Positions 37,330-48,776 of a stretch of DNA of 64,000 nt are shown here, piece after piece. Positions within the stretch are counted from its first letter, which is position 1. Each line of letters starts with the position of its first letter. The notes beneath the pieces were generated by a model. The model saw only the letters and a program-made list of their open reading frames with translations, had not been told where the DNA came from and did no database searches. The position numbers were made by a program, and so were the translations under genes. The stretch lies in the NCBI RefSeq assembly GCF_037975245.1, contig NC_092569.1:3237001-3301000 (forward strand), in the 5' to 3' direction. Source of the stretch: Apostichopus japonicus. Its lineage: Eukaryota; Echinodermata; Holothuroidea; Aspidochirotida; Stichopodidae.

Positions 37330-39192
37330 TAGAATTTCAAAGGTTTTCAAAAGTTTTCTACTTAACAACTTATATCGGGCACCTTTTTATTTCAGTAACG
37401 TGAGTATTAATCTTCTCAGGTTTGCTTTAAATTTCTTAACCCATCATTTGAACAAAGCAAAACAACTGTATCAATTCTCACACTACAACAATACTGCAAT
37501 CACATTCACTAACAATGCTTTCATTAATTTCACAAGAACATGTACAGACCTGCAACAAACATTTTACTGTCATGGGCAAAGCAATTAACCTTATTTTTTT
37601 GAGACATCTTAAAATTAGACTTATTAAATACTCTATGTCTGAGAGTAATTTAGATAACAACTTCCACAAAAAATAAATTGAAATTAATGCTCAGCCATTG
37701 TGAGTTATAATGAGGTCTAGGTCTTGACAACTTTATTTTCATATTTTTTCCTTGTTTTGTTTTTTTGTATTATTTGCACCTCCCCATCTCTGAGGGTGAC
37801 ATTTGGAGAGCTTTGACTGGGAGGTGATCGTCCTCTAACATATTGATCTTCTCTAACGCAGGTTCCCAGTGAGGTTAACTGTGGGTGTAAGTTTACACAG
37901 CATTGTTCCCTATACTCAACTGACTTGTTGCTATGAATCAATATTCTTCTCAAAGCCCACCGAGAGCTCTCTTAATCCAAGTCCACGAAAGAATGTCAGA
38001 CATGTTAATGACAGAAATGTCTATGAAAATAAGTACTATCAATACTTCGAGTGCCGTCATTGGGTAGGTAAGATGTCTGCTCACATCCAGGAATGGGCCG
38101 TTACATATTTTGCTATGATGCAAGGGACACTTCGAAATGCACAATGAAAAGACCTCAAAAACTGAATTTTCTCAATGCAACCAGCTCGCTAAATAAGGAT
38201 AATATTTTTAATTTACACCATTTCAAGTTTATATTGCTTGTAAATAGCCTGTGGCCAAATGTGGGGCTCAAAGGCAAATAATATATTTTGGCACCCAAAT
38301 ATTTTTTCAAGGTGTATGTTAATACTAACTGTGCAAGACTATATGGTGAAAATACAAGTTTATTTAAAAACCTTTAATAGTAATAGGCATGTAACCACCA
38401 TCTCTTGTTTTAATAATCTCTTTTGTTGCCTAGATTTCAGAAACAGAACCAAGAGAAGATTAGGCAACCCAGAATCAATGTGTTCCCTCTCCTCTCCCCT
38501 CCGCAGAGGAATACGAAATAAAGCAAATGTAATGGATCATGATTAACTGACACTAAATTTAGCTCTCCCCTTCTGCCTTCCCCCTCCCATCCATACACAA
38601 AATGACGTCTATGGTGCACTTCAAAGAAAAATTGCCTTCAACCCTAGTCCAGCTTTATTTTCATGCCCAACATATCTCCCACCACCTCTCCAAGCCCTGC
38701 CTTTCCCAACCCTCTTCCCTCCTTAGGCTCTGCACAAAGTGTATGATCAATATTTTGTGCAATATGCATACATGTGTCTAGGCTCATTCTGAATCTTAAT
38801 TAGTTGTAGAAAATATGGGCTCATCGCTCTAGCAATAACTTTGCTGGTAGTACTGCAGTCAAGGATTGGTTTAACCTGTGCCTAAGGATTAACATTTTAT
38901 TCATCAAGTTAGGCTAGGACTTGCTTGTGTCAGGTAGGTCTACAGTCACTTGTATAAATATTTGTAAGTGGGGGAGTACATACGCTAATCCGACCTAACA
39001 AGTTTGTCAGCTAGCAATCTGTAATGTAGGAATACCTAACGATATGCCTACTTATATCTTTTGTAAAGTTACAATGCCCAGATTGCCTAGACTACTCTTA
39101 CGTACGAATGACAGCAAAGAAAATAGACCTAGTACAATTCACCAACAGACGATTGTGACAGACATTGTCAAAATTGACAACATAGGGCCTAC
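37330..39192. other. Intron 1, first 1.9 kb after exon 1; no recognisable feature
   Basis: This is the part of the intron nearest the promoter side, where intronic enhancers are often found. Nothing can be named from the sequence. A region near 37860-38130 has a roughly 90-codon open frame on plus, without recognisable similarity. Confidence 0.4.
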
Positions 39193-39316
39193 CTGGTGCA
39201 ACCACATTGTGGTCACCTTCATCTTGGTTTTCCGATGATAGGTCATCTCCGGGCACACTTGAAACAGAAGCTAAACAAGTGGTAACGAATACTATTGTCA
39301 ATAATTTCTTCTCCAT
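39193..39316 (-). CDS. Laminin alpha chain, exon 1 (start codon, signal peptide, linker)
   Basis: This is the first coding exon of a secreted basement-membrane laminin alpha chain. The ATG is at 39316-39314, with A at -3 and G at +4; an in-frame TGA two codons upstream (39322-39320) fixes the start. The 41 complete codons encode a signal peptide (two Lys at residues 3-4, hydrophobic stretch about residues 5-18, small residues near a likely cleavage site around residue 20), followed by an acidic Asp/Glu-rich linker ending Val-Val-Ala-Pro. The exon ends with one extra base (G at 39193) before a GT donor at 39192-39191 (phase 1). Joined to the exon at 3395-3678, which starts with GG, the split codon becomes GGG (Gly) and opens the canonical Gly-Leu-Phe-Pro start of the laminin N-terminal domain. 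Signal peptide, phase and junction all agree, but no transcript was available. An untranslated upstream exon is possible. Confidence 0.87.
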
Positions 39317-39371
39317 TATTCACAGAACAATCAAAGACCGAATAAATTATACTCCGGATATCCGAACAATA

Positions 39372-39379
39372 TATTTATA
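39372..39379 (-). promoter_or_regulatory. Possible TATA box for the laminin alpha gene
   Basis: The minus strand reads TATAAATA about 56-63 bp upstream of the start codon, which would give a transcript start roughly 25-30 bp before the ATG. The region is AT-rich, so chance occurrence is quite possible. Confidence 0.25.
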
Positions 39380-40088
39380 TTTATCTCCTTATCACAATCT
39401 AATTCTAAGCCAGCTGAAGGAGGATTACTATCCAGGATTAGCTGACATGATCCTTTCCGTTACGCCTTCCTTCCAATTTACTCAATCAGGATTGGAGATG
39501 AATAAACGAACGCAAGAACAGAACCTAAGCTCATACACAACGCACTTTACAGTCTCGTGTACATACAATACACAATGAGCAGGTGCACACTACCTTGGGA
39601 TAACAAACGTGCGCCGTAAGAAATAAATATTCATAAGACTGCTCTATTTATGTGATAGGGAAAATTATGCAGCGTTGTGGTTGCAAATAAATACAAGAGA
39701 GCTGATAACAGTAACAATTTTACCTTTTTACATAAGAGTTGCAAATCATTGGGCAACGCATACAATTTTTGAACGATGCGACTGATACTCGAGGTTAACA
39801 AGATGTTTGCATGGACTTACTTTGCTAATTTCTATTCATGCAATTTTCATGTAGGACAACATACAGATAATGTACACATGGGAATAACCAACTTACCACA
39901 ACTTTGAGAATTTGGGAAAGTACTAGATTACATTCGGATAACCTATTTCATGAGACGATTTTCTGTGTCCAAGATCTTAAAGCAAGTAACAATAAAGAGC
40001 TCATAAAGAAAACAAAGCTACAACAGAAACTGTCAAGAATTACATCCCTGTAGTAAGAATGGTAAGCGACTAAGTCAAACTTTCTGCT

Positions 40089-40122
40089 CCGCCCATTGCA
40101 GTTCCTATTTAGTGGCGCCAAA
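40089..40122 (-). promoter_or_regulatory. Possible GC-box/CCAAT-like and E2F-like sites upstream of laminin exon 1
   Basis: The minus strand has CAATGGGCGG (GC box GGGCGG at 40094-40089), and TTTGGCGCCA lies at 40122-40113. They are about 0.8 kb upstream of the start codon and stand out in AT-rich surroundings. They could mark the promoter of an untranslated first exon, or be chance. Confidence 0.2.
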
Positions 40123-40288
40123 TTTCAATTTTCCGTTTACATTTGAAACTATGGAGTTGTCAACCGTTCCATCGAAGTTTGCGTTGTGCAAGCATTGTCG
40201 GAATTTAAGTTCACCACAAGGTATAGTAAGGATAAAATGAATCGGTATGGATAGGAATACAAAAGTTATCGACAGTTCAACGGTAGTC

Positions 40289-40740
40289 ATGGACGTAGCT
40301 AGGAGGGGGAGGGGAGCAATGAGAGGGATCGTCCCCCCCCCCACCCACCCCCTTTGAGTACCCCGAAAAATACAATTCCAGTAAAAGCAGGAAATTAATT
40401 GAAGCCCTCTTTTCAGCTTAAAGGGAGCTTAAGCGACCCTTCTCAATCTTATCCCTGAAAGTTCGTCTGCTACGTAATTTTGAGATAGAAAGTCAAAAGT
40501 TGTAGATAAATATAATAGGGATGTAGGGAAATAAATAGGTCCCTAAATCTGAAATTTTTGACATTTTAATTCAAAATTTTGACATTTTATCCCAAAATTT
40601 TGACTTTTGATCTGAAAATATTGACTTTTAATCTCATAATTTGGAATGAAAAGGTCCAAAAAAGAAGTCAGAATTGTGGCTTTAAAAGTCAAAATTGTGA
40701 CATTAAAAGACAATTAATGTTTTTCTTTTCTATATTTCAC
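40289..40740 (+). repeat. hAT-like terminal sequence followed by a 27-bp TTTTGAC minisatellite
   Basis: CATGGACGTAGCTAGGAGGG followed by a CCCCCCCCC run resembles the left ends of the hAT elements at 28654 and 36485, but I could not find a matching right end or target duplication. At 40550-40645 a unit of about 25-28 bp (AAAATTTTGACTTTT-ATCTC) repeats four to five times; inverted versions (AAAGTCAAAATTGTGACATT) follow at 40685-40715. Confidence 0.45.
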
Positions 40741-42271
40741 TATTATGTCACTGTAACGAACTTTGGTTTACATGGTCAGGCTCTGTTTTGGGTCATTTTT
40801 TGTACAGTTTTAAAACGTCTATGTGTGCTCGCGTCTTTCCTGCACCTCCTCACATATAAACAGACATTCTTACCGCAACCATCTTTTCACATTTCCAGGT
40901 TCGATCGGCGTCTTTACATGAGTAAGATTCATTTATGTACGTTAAAGATGGTTGATGGCATTTGTATCCCCTCCCCAGTGTACTTTTGCTTCAAAATACC
41001 CTGTCTCTTCATGTCATAGTGCCGTCAAAAGTATCACCAATAGAGGGCGCACTACATAAAGTTATGACAAATCCGTATGCGGCTCTGAGTACGACCAAGT
41101 AACCTACCAGGTCTGCATAACATAAGTCTACACCTGCCGATAAGATGACTTGTTTTACAATATCCTTTTGAGTTGCTTTCGAGAACGCGGTATGGCCTTT
41201 GTGTTTGGAGGTTACTCGATGCGCAAATCACATATGAGCCTTACGTTGTAGGCTATTTACTGTGATTGCTCAAGTGTCACTTTGTTAAATGAAGTACACG
41301 TCGAAAATGTTAGGCATGTCATGAATAATAACATAAGAAAGTGTCTGGACTAAAACATGAATTCAAAAACGACTCACTCCTTAATCATTTGGTGATATAA
41401 TCTTGGAGGGAGGGATATAGTTTCATCCAATCTTTTTAGTTTTAACTTGCAAACCAAAGCTTTCAGAACATCTAGGTAAGCTATAACCTTTCACCAGTCG
41501 CTTTTATTATCTCGTTTCCTTTTTGCGTTTTGCGTTTTTGCTTCCCCGAATTCCCAGCAATTTCCCTCACATGGATGAAGCCGTCACTCCGTACGGTCGC
41601 CATGGCAATGTCTATTTAAAAAGCGCTCCATCATATAACATTAAGCAAGGATCGTTATCCTGAGCTAAAAGTCGATTACCAATCATATGAATCTGCTTTG
41701 GTCTAGCGGTTCATGGATGAATGCTTGTATTAGAAGAATGCAGATTAGTGTCTGTTTTGCCAACAACGAGTAGCCCGCTATTATCTACCAAAGTGAACCC
41801 CTCTATAAACCACCATTCATTAACGGATCCAAATTGTAACGGTAAGTGACGTTTCTTGAAAATAGACCTATACAATACATCAGAACCGACCCAAACAAAA
41901 TAGAAGACTAAATATTTCCCGTACCAGTTATCTCAGAATATAGAGGCCTAGCAGGGTGTCATGGGAGGTATCAATAGCATCCAATTAACAGGAAGAAAGG
42001 TTTTCCCTTTCATCGATAATATTACAATTGTAGGTAACCTTTGTCTCTTTAAAATGGTTCCGGCTACTTCTTCGATTTCTCCAACAAGGGGAAAGAATAC
42101 AACGTAATCCATCCAATAACATTACGCAGCATTACGGAAAGAATATCAGACAAAAGGTCAACGATTCTCATGGCAAGAAGCAGCTTAATTGGGGCTGCTT
42201 TAATATCTATGTTCCAGTAGAGCGAAGATCCCTGCGTTACATAAGTATGGTGAATAATAGTTATGCCCTTT
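40741..42271. other. Intergenic DNA; no recognisable feature
   Basis: No gene is recognised. A promoter-like patch near 41596-41625 (GTCGCCATGGCAAT followed by TATTTAAAA) is noted separately. Confidence 0.4.
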
Positions 42272-42506
42272 TTATGTATGTATGTATGTATGTATATGTG
42301 ATCTTCCCGCAAGCAGGAACTCGCGAAAGAAGCCATGGAGGCTTGTAGATTCGCAAGCTGACCGAAGCCAATCTCTCGGCACACATCCATTTAACGTCCA
42401 TGTCGGGAAGTTGTTATTGAACAACACCCTTGCCAGACGACACACATTGCTGTCGGCGGGGAATCGAACCGGTGATCTCATGACTGGGAGACGCCGGTCT
42501 CCGTAT
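42272..42506 (-). mobile_element. tRNA-derived SINE, copy 4, most complete
   Basis: Read on the minus strand it begins with a tRNA-like piece (CGTCTCCCAGTCATGAGATC, then B box CGGTTCGATTCCCCG at about 42475-42461). The family body follows (TGTGTGTCGTCTGGCAAG, CATGGACGTTAAATGGATGT, GGCTTCGGTCAGCTTGCG, TTCGCGAGTTCCTGCTTGCG), ending in a (CATA)n tail at 42300-42272. The A box region is diverged. Confidence 0.85.
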
Positions 42507-42533
42507 ATATGTTCAGGTGTAGACTTAGTGGAA

Positions 42534-42552
42534 TGGGGGGGGGGGGGGGGGG
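42534..42552 (+). repeat. Poly-G run (about 19 G)
   Basis: An uninterrupted run of about 19 G follows GGAAT at 42530. Such runs are unstable and error-prone to sequence. Confidence 0.85.
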
Positions 42553-42849
42553 ATTTGGGAATCGTGGGGTGTGAGTTATAACGACTAAAGACATATTACA
42601 AATTGATTTCCTTGTTTAGCTGTAGTCATGTAAGCGTATATATACATTTAACCAAGAAAAAAATGGAGGTCTATGAACTTTTCGAATACTTTTGAATAGC
42701 CTATCAATTTTCTTACTTTTAGAAAAAAGTTGAGAAATAATCGTGAAAGTTATTACTAAGGGACTTTCAATGCATCCTGAAGAATTGCCTGTTATAATGT
42801 AGAAGTAAACCGTACTATATGTTTTTGTTTATTCATTTTTGAACATTAA

Positions 42850-43275
42850 CATTTTAACATGCTTTTATCCAAAAATGAATTCTATAAATATTTTGATGGT
42901 CCTCGCCTATGTTTTCAATCTTACTGTCTCATAGTAACTAAAAACTACTCGCGTTGTTCCCCACGTTTTAATCGGCTGACAAAGAATTTGACAACACTTA
43001 TTATAGACCTATCTATGTCCGCGTTTCTCAAAACTAAGAGGAACTCTTGTTCTCTAGTTTTGGTAAAACAGAAGGTACTTTATGATTACCAGGTTGGCTT
43101 TCTTCCAGGGCATGCTCTTTTCCATTTTACCGACTATGTTGACAAACGCGTTTGAAATAATCAATTTGTATCAGATACTTTTCTCTATCTCGGAAAGGCG
43201 TTTGATAACCTCCACCATCAAATACTGTTAGATAAGCTGACCACTATGGCGTTTCACACAATATCTTTTCATAAT
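42850..43275 (+). mobile_element. Decayed non-LTR retrotransposon reverse transcriptase fragment
   Basis: Translation shows reverse-transcriptase core landmarks: Tyr-Gln-Val-Gly-Phe-Leu-Pro-Gly-His (near 43090-43115) and, after a stop codon, Lys-Ala-Phe-Asp-Asn-Leu-His-His-Gln-Ile-Leu-Leu-Asp-Lys-Leu (near 43190-43230), the motif around the first catalytic Asp. The usual Leu-Ser before Lys-Ala-Phe-Asp is altered to Leu-Gly. The YADD region is not recognised. It is a dead copy of a CR1/Jockey-like LINE. Confidence 0.75.
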
Positions 43276-43954
43276 GCCAAATTAGTAAATCCCACTAATT
43301 AAGTTTTGCATACCGTCAGCTACGATGAAGTTAAGAAAATCTACCATCAAGTTACTTTTGCTGGCCATCAACTAGGTGTCAATTTATACCACCAAGCTAC
43401 ATTTTCAAACCTTTAAATATTGTTTGAACCAAGAAATCTGCAAACGACTATGAAGCAAAAGGCGTGCCATAGTTATGGGTGGCATGCCAGTAAATTTTTA
43501 GTTATGTGCCCTTCCTACTCGTTTCGCACAACTGATTCCCTGTGATACGCCGGTATGACAAAAGAGCTATTGTTGGTGCATATAAACCATTTACATAAAC
43601 CAGAGACGTGTAGAGAAGTGATAATCATATTGTACCACTGATATGATGGCATGTAGCATAGTCTGAGAAAGACGTGAAGTTAGCCTAAACTAAAGCAAGG
43701 CCTAGGTGGCAAGGTAGGGCACGTTTGCCTTACAATGCATTAACAATAACAGTACTACTAGTACTAGGCATACATATTAACACATTGATAGTTGTAGACA
43801 CCGCGAAGCCGAAGCCTACCAATCCAGAGATAAAGTAACATTGTTAGTTTGTCAAATTTGAAGGACTTACAGCTGATGCAGCAATAGAAAATAGTCAGAC
43901 GCCTCAAACCAGGGTCAGTGGAAACTTTTTTTGCAGGGAGTTGTTAATACTAAT

Positions 43955-44695
43955 ACTATTAAAAATAAATGAGACTTATATTGCGCCAAATGGGTAGACA
44001 AAAGTCACTGCTCAAGGTGTTTTACAAAGAATGCAGATTAATTTACAAAAGAACAAGTGAAAAGATGGGTCTTAAAGTAGACTTTTGAATGTAGAAAGTT
44101 TACAGCATGCATGTTCGATGTGATCTGGTAACTTGTTCCAGAGATAAGAGCCAGAGTATTTGAAACTTCTGTAACCATAGGTCTTCAAGCGTGGTTTAGG
44201 AACAGTTAAATACAGTTTGTTGGAGGAAAGAAGTGTGCGAGTTGGAACAAAATGGCAAGAGAAGTTGCGACAGGTACACAGGCTGTTGCAGATGATGAGC
44301 ACAAAAGGTGAGAAGAAGTACTTTATACTGAATTCTGTAGCTGATAAGGAGCCAATGAAGTTCCTTCGGAAGTGGAGTGGTTTGGTATTTTCTTCCCTTC
44401 CTTTTCACAATACGGGCAGCAGTGTTTTGGACCTTTTAATGTTTCTGGGTGGTCGAATCAGGAAGGCCGAATAAAATTAAATTTAGAAAGTCAAGCTTTG
44501 ATGTCACAAACACATAGACCAGTATCTCGCAAGTCTTATTATCAAGGTAATTCCTCATCAGACTGATTTTCCTCAGTTGCCAATTTGCAGAACGACAGAG
44601 ATTAGTTACATGATTTTCAAGTGACATGGTCTGGTCAAAATATGCACCAACTCAAATGTGTTAAAATGGTACCTGTCTGATTTAATTTGAAAATA
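43955..44695 (-). mobile_element. 5'-truncated non-LTR retrotransposon: end of ORF2 and 3' tail
   Basis: In two or three frames on the minus strand the C-terminal part of a LINE ORF2 can be followed: Phe-Asp-Gln-Thr-Met-Ser-Leu-Glu-Asn-His-Val (near 44630), Phe-Val-Thr-Ser-Lys-Leu-Asp, Val-Gln-Asn-Thr-Ala-Ala-Arg-Ile-Val (near 44425), Lys-Glu-Leu-His-Trp-Leu, Val-Pro-Lys-Pro-Arg-Leu-Lys-Thr-Tyr-Gly, and Leu-Trp-Asn-Lys-Leu-Pro-Asp-His-Ile near the end. The 3' tail (CTTGAGCAGTGACTTTTGTC, ending in ATTTATTTTT) matches the fragment at 27530. Frameshifts make it non-functional. A CR1-superfamily assignment is likely but not certain. Confidence 0.88.
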
Positions 44696-46869
44696 ACAAA
44701 CCAAAGTATAGAGAATTTAATTGTTATATTGTTTTCATTGTTTGAAGAAGTATGCTACTCAAGAAGATCCATTTTCTTTACGTGTGCAGAATTACATTTG
44801 CCGACACAATTCTTTGCAAATCTGGGTCTGGATTTTTTCCTGCGTAGCCAACCTGTGAATTTGAGATAGTTATGTACTTATGAAGAGTGTATACATGTTT
44901 AGCTGGAATTCACCAGCCAGCCATGTTGATGATGGAGCAGGCTAGTACCTGTAACCCCAATATCCCAATGCGCACTACAATAACCAATAGCAGAATTCTA
45001 TCAGCATTGTACGTCAGAGGATGCAGAATGAGAAAGAGATTGAGAATGTGTGCTTTGTGTATGAATATGTGAGAGACGGGGGAGGAGGCGGTGGTCAGGG
45101 GAACTGGAATAGGGGAAGATGAGGAAAAAGGGGAGATAAAGTAGCTTGGTGAGTAGATATTACCTGTAAGTAACCTCAGGATACATTGATGCACAGATCT
45201 TCCTTATGGTACTATCTTAAAACCCCAGTCCCTCTTGAATCTAACTTTGGAATTCATTTCACAGTAGTAGTAATTACTCCAGTTTGAAACTGAATACCAA
45301 CATTTTCAAAGTTTCTGATTTTCCTTAACAAGCTCAGAAATGATTATAGTGCAGTTTGTTAACAATGTTCTTCAACCTTGATCAAAAACAAAACCTGCAG
45401 GTTTGAAATTTGAGACGTTGGACTTAAAATCTTCCATTTATCTTTCATGGGTGGTTTAGATTCGATGAAGTTAACATCGGATGCCTAGATCTGGAAATAA
45501 CACTCTAGGTGTACTGCAAAGTCTGTGTTTGAATATTTTTCATGAATATAGATTATATCCTGTGTGGTACTTGTTTCCTAACTGTAAGTACAACTCATTT
45601 TTCCAATTCCTGAACAGTACTGTACTTCTAATGTAATATTTAGATACCATTGTGGCATTCAGTTTTGATAGCAATTTACAATTAATTAGTACTTCATGTA
45701 GTTTTTCTTGCCTTGAGAAGGAAACTTCTCTGTGTTGAAACAAAAAACATATATGTATTTGTTTGTAGGTAAATAAGGGATCATTTGTAAGATATGGATG
45801 CTGGGTAAAGTAAATAAAGAACATTGCACTTAGACGTGACATACAGGTATGATATGGGGGGGGGGGGGTGGGGGTAGTATGGAAGACAGAGAGTGGCAGA
45901 AATGAGGAAGTTTCTAATTAAGGATTTTTAGCAACTTTTTCTATAATTTTAGCAATCACTTAAGGCAACTCAGGGTTTCTTGTTGAAGACATTTTGAAGA
46001 TAAACAGCAAGATTTATATTACTTTCAACTTTAAAGTATTCTGTACATCATAAGTTGGAAGGACTTGTTTTATCATGTCATGAGAATTTTTTTGTATAAA
46101 GATATTTAAAGTAATACACATGCAGTGACCAGTTCAAAATTCACAGATCATTTTCCCATCTGTTTGTGTGAGGAGTGGGATATGCAGTAGGTGAAAGGGA
46201 GCAGAAAGGGTTTGGAAAATAATGAAAGTCTGTTAGTTGTAATATTAATTTATGCCTCAGGGAGTACAATGTAAGTTAACAAGTTAACTCTTGGACATAA
46301 GTGGTAACATTACATACAGGTAGAATGTTGCATTTTAAATATAAACATGTATTTCATGTAAATGTAGGCTGATATTTTCTCAGATATGACATATGTATAT
46401 ATCTAGCCCGGCGAGTCTTTGTGAAAAAACTTAAACAAACATACTTACTGATCTCATTTATCTATTTTATTCCATTTTTGTTTTATTTGGCTAAATTGTT
46501 CTGCAATGATGCTGCATTGGCCATTGTGTCTTAAATGAAAGATTATTTACAATTTGTAGAAACCTTACTTGTGGTATATTCTTTCTCTATGTAAAGAATC
46601 AACTATGAGTATGAAAGGTTTTCATTGCTTTTGTTTATATGTAGTATTTATCCATCCTGCAATTTTTTTTAGTGTTTTAATTCCATACAGTACATGGTAC
46701 ATTGAACTAAAACTTACCATTTTATTCCATGTCCATCTATATATATATTTATACACAATAGGTAGCCATGTCTTCATATGTCATCAGTTTTGGTTTCTTG
46801 CTGTAGGCAGTCAGTAATCTATGCAGTCAAGTTTGCGTGAGAGTGTATGTGTGTGTCTTTGGGTGTGTG
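44696..46869. other. Intergenic DNA; no recognisable feature
   Basis: AT-rich; G run at 45857-45867 and purine-rich patch at 45070-45140. Open frames are short and unrecognised. Confidence 0.45.
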
Positions 46870-46875
46870 TCTTTA

Positions 46876-46925
46876 GGTGGGTGGGTGTTTAGGTGGGTGG
46901 GTGGGTGGGTGGGTACAGGGTAGGG
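46876..46925 (+). repeat. (GGGT)n tract
   Basis: About eight near-perfect GGGT repeats follow a (GT)n-like stretch at 46843-46875. Four or more GGG runs in close spacing could form a G-quadruplex on the plus strand. Confidence 0.8.
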
Positions 46926-48776
46926 GGGAAGGGGAGTGAAGGATGAACAAGGGAGACATATTGTTAACCAAGCGAAGATTCTGCCAGCCACTTGGCCAGG
47001 TTCACAGGCTTCTTATTACATTGCTTATTAGGTGCCGAGGAATATTTTGAAGTTGGGGCGTGTGTTAATAGTACAAAGTTATTTGATGTTGGAAATAAAA
47101 TTGTGAGAATTGCTACAAGGGTCAAAGATGGGCAATTGAAGATTAGCATTACAGTTAAGCACATTTTTTTTTTAACAGTCCATATCATTGACTCAGAGGA
47201 GAAAGTGGAAATGTTTAATTTTTCACCATGCCGTTGCCACTTATATTCCAATAAATGAACGTTTATTGGATGTGTATGGGAGGAGTATGAAGGTGACAGC
47301 CCCAGTGGACATGGCTCTTAATTACTATATCTCAACACCGTTTGGTTGTCATATCAGCTCATTATTTCCTCAGTACTGCAGGTGTAGCTGGATTTGGTGT
47401 CACTTTATTTGCCAAGTTTCATTTCAAAATTTCAATTGTCATTGTGGATTTGCATCTCCATGATGCTGCATATTCGTGGATTCCTGAAATGTCATTTTAG
47501 AAGCTGTTATTATAAAAGTAAGTTAATGAATGTTCATGAATAAGTGATGAATAATAAGAAATGAGTTTACAATGCAATGTCAACTTACAAATTTAAAACT
47601 GAGTCTATTGTTTTCCTTCCACCTGTAATTTGATGAATCGTTTTAAGAATTGAATGAAGGAGGGGTATTTAGCATAGCCTATAGTCTGAAATAATCCAAC
47701 ACCCAAAACATCTTCCCAAAATAAAAAGAAAGAAATCATAAGTATTTTGTTTGCTGTCCTACAAACAATAGATGCTGAAAAACAATGGATATCAAATGTT
47801 GTTGATGGAGACTCAGAAATATGTCCTGTCTAAGATTTGAGACATGTTAATAGTCAAACTTACAATGCCATTATCAGTTCTCAGGTTTAAAGTTTGAAAG
47901 TAGCCCACTTTAAAGTTATAGGACCTTACATGGGAGATCACCCCAACCAAATTTGTAAAATTAGATTTTTAGCTGAAATTTTGTCAACTTTGTATGATTG
48001 TATGAAACGTTTATCAGAGCTCAGAAAATCCATTTGGACCATCATGACCGTTATTTGAGTTTCTGCCAAAATCATAAGTAGGTAGGAATGGTGCACCATG
48101 TCACTTACCTATAGCCGGTCAAAAGTGTTACAATGACCCACTTACCATTGTCGGAGGGTGCAGTGGGCATCTTCAGTCGCAAATATATACATTCAGCCGG
48201 GAAGGCTTTAGACCACTGACCAACCTATGACAGTACACGCACCCTATAAACCTGTACATACCATTGTTTGCACATTTTGAATTACATACACATGGTGGCC
48301 AAGGCATGGTATAAAAAGGGAGCGATGGAGACAGAGGGTACATGTATCGACATAGATCCTCTCACATGTGTGTATTAGAAGAGGAGCCAGGGAAAAGTTG
48401 CCCAAGTATATTCATTATTCCTGCAAAATTCACAGTGTCAAAATAAAAATCGCTCTCTGGATTTGGCTGTTAGCTGAGATTCGGCGATACATAGTGTCAA
48501 TTGATACAGTTTGGTAATAATTTACATTTAAATCCACAAAGAGAACGATGCCAGCATAGCGATCTGTGCGTATTACGTAACGGCACCCATCATTGCATGG
48601 TCAGAATGGAACTCCGTGCGGCTCCTGCGGGATATTTAGAAATTTTAGGTAAAATAGACAATTACATTTTGAAGGAACGAATGAAGAGAAAGACACGCAG
48701 CACACGTAATTTGGAAGCTTTAAATGGGTAATGGAAATACTTAGGAATAATAATGAGAGGCTGCCACAGACCTGAC
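46926..48776. other. Intergenic DNA; no recognisable feature
   Basis: Several open frames of 75-95 codons occur (for example 46992-47258 plus, 48501-48731 plus), but none shows a domain I recognise. Confidence 0.4.

Larger units (their letters stand above)
3679..39192 (-). other. Laminin alpha intron 1 (about 35.5 kb)
   Basis: The intron is bounded by the donor GT at 39192-39191 and the acceptor AG at 3680-3679 (minus strand), with matching phases. It holds repeats listed separately and no open frame that I recognise as a host exon on either strand. An additional small exon cannot be excluded, but direct joining of the two exons already gives the expected protein junction. Confidence 0.8.
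39317..40288. other. Upstream flank of the laminin alpha gene
   Basis: Presumed promoter region and 5' untranslated sequence. Apart from the two weak candidate sites listed, nothing is recognised. Confidence 0.4.

Noticed and set aside
40579-41019. A 146-codon open frame on plus, the longest plus-strand one
   Set aside because: Its first third is the translated TTTTGAC minisatellite, and the rest has no recognisable similarity or splice context.
46992-47463. Adjacent open frames of 88-95 codons on both strands
   Set aside because: No recognisable domain and no supporting splice or start context; complementary frames open on both strands suggest chance.
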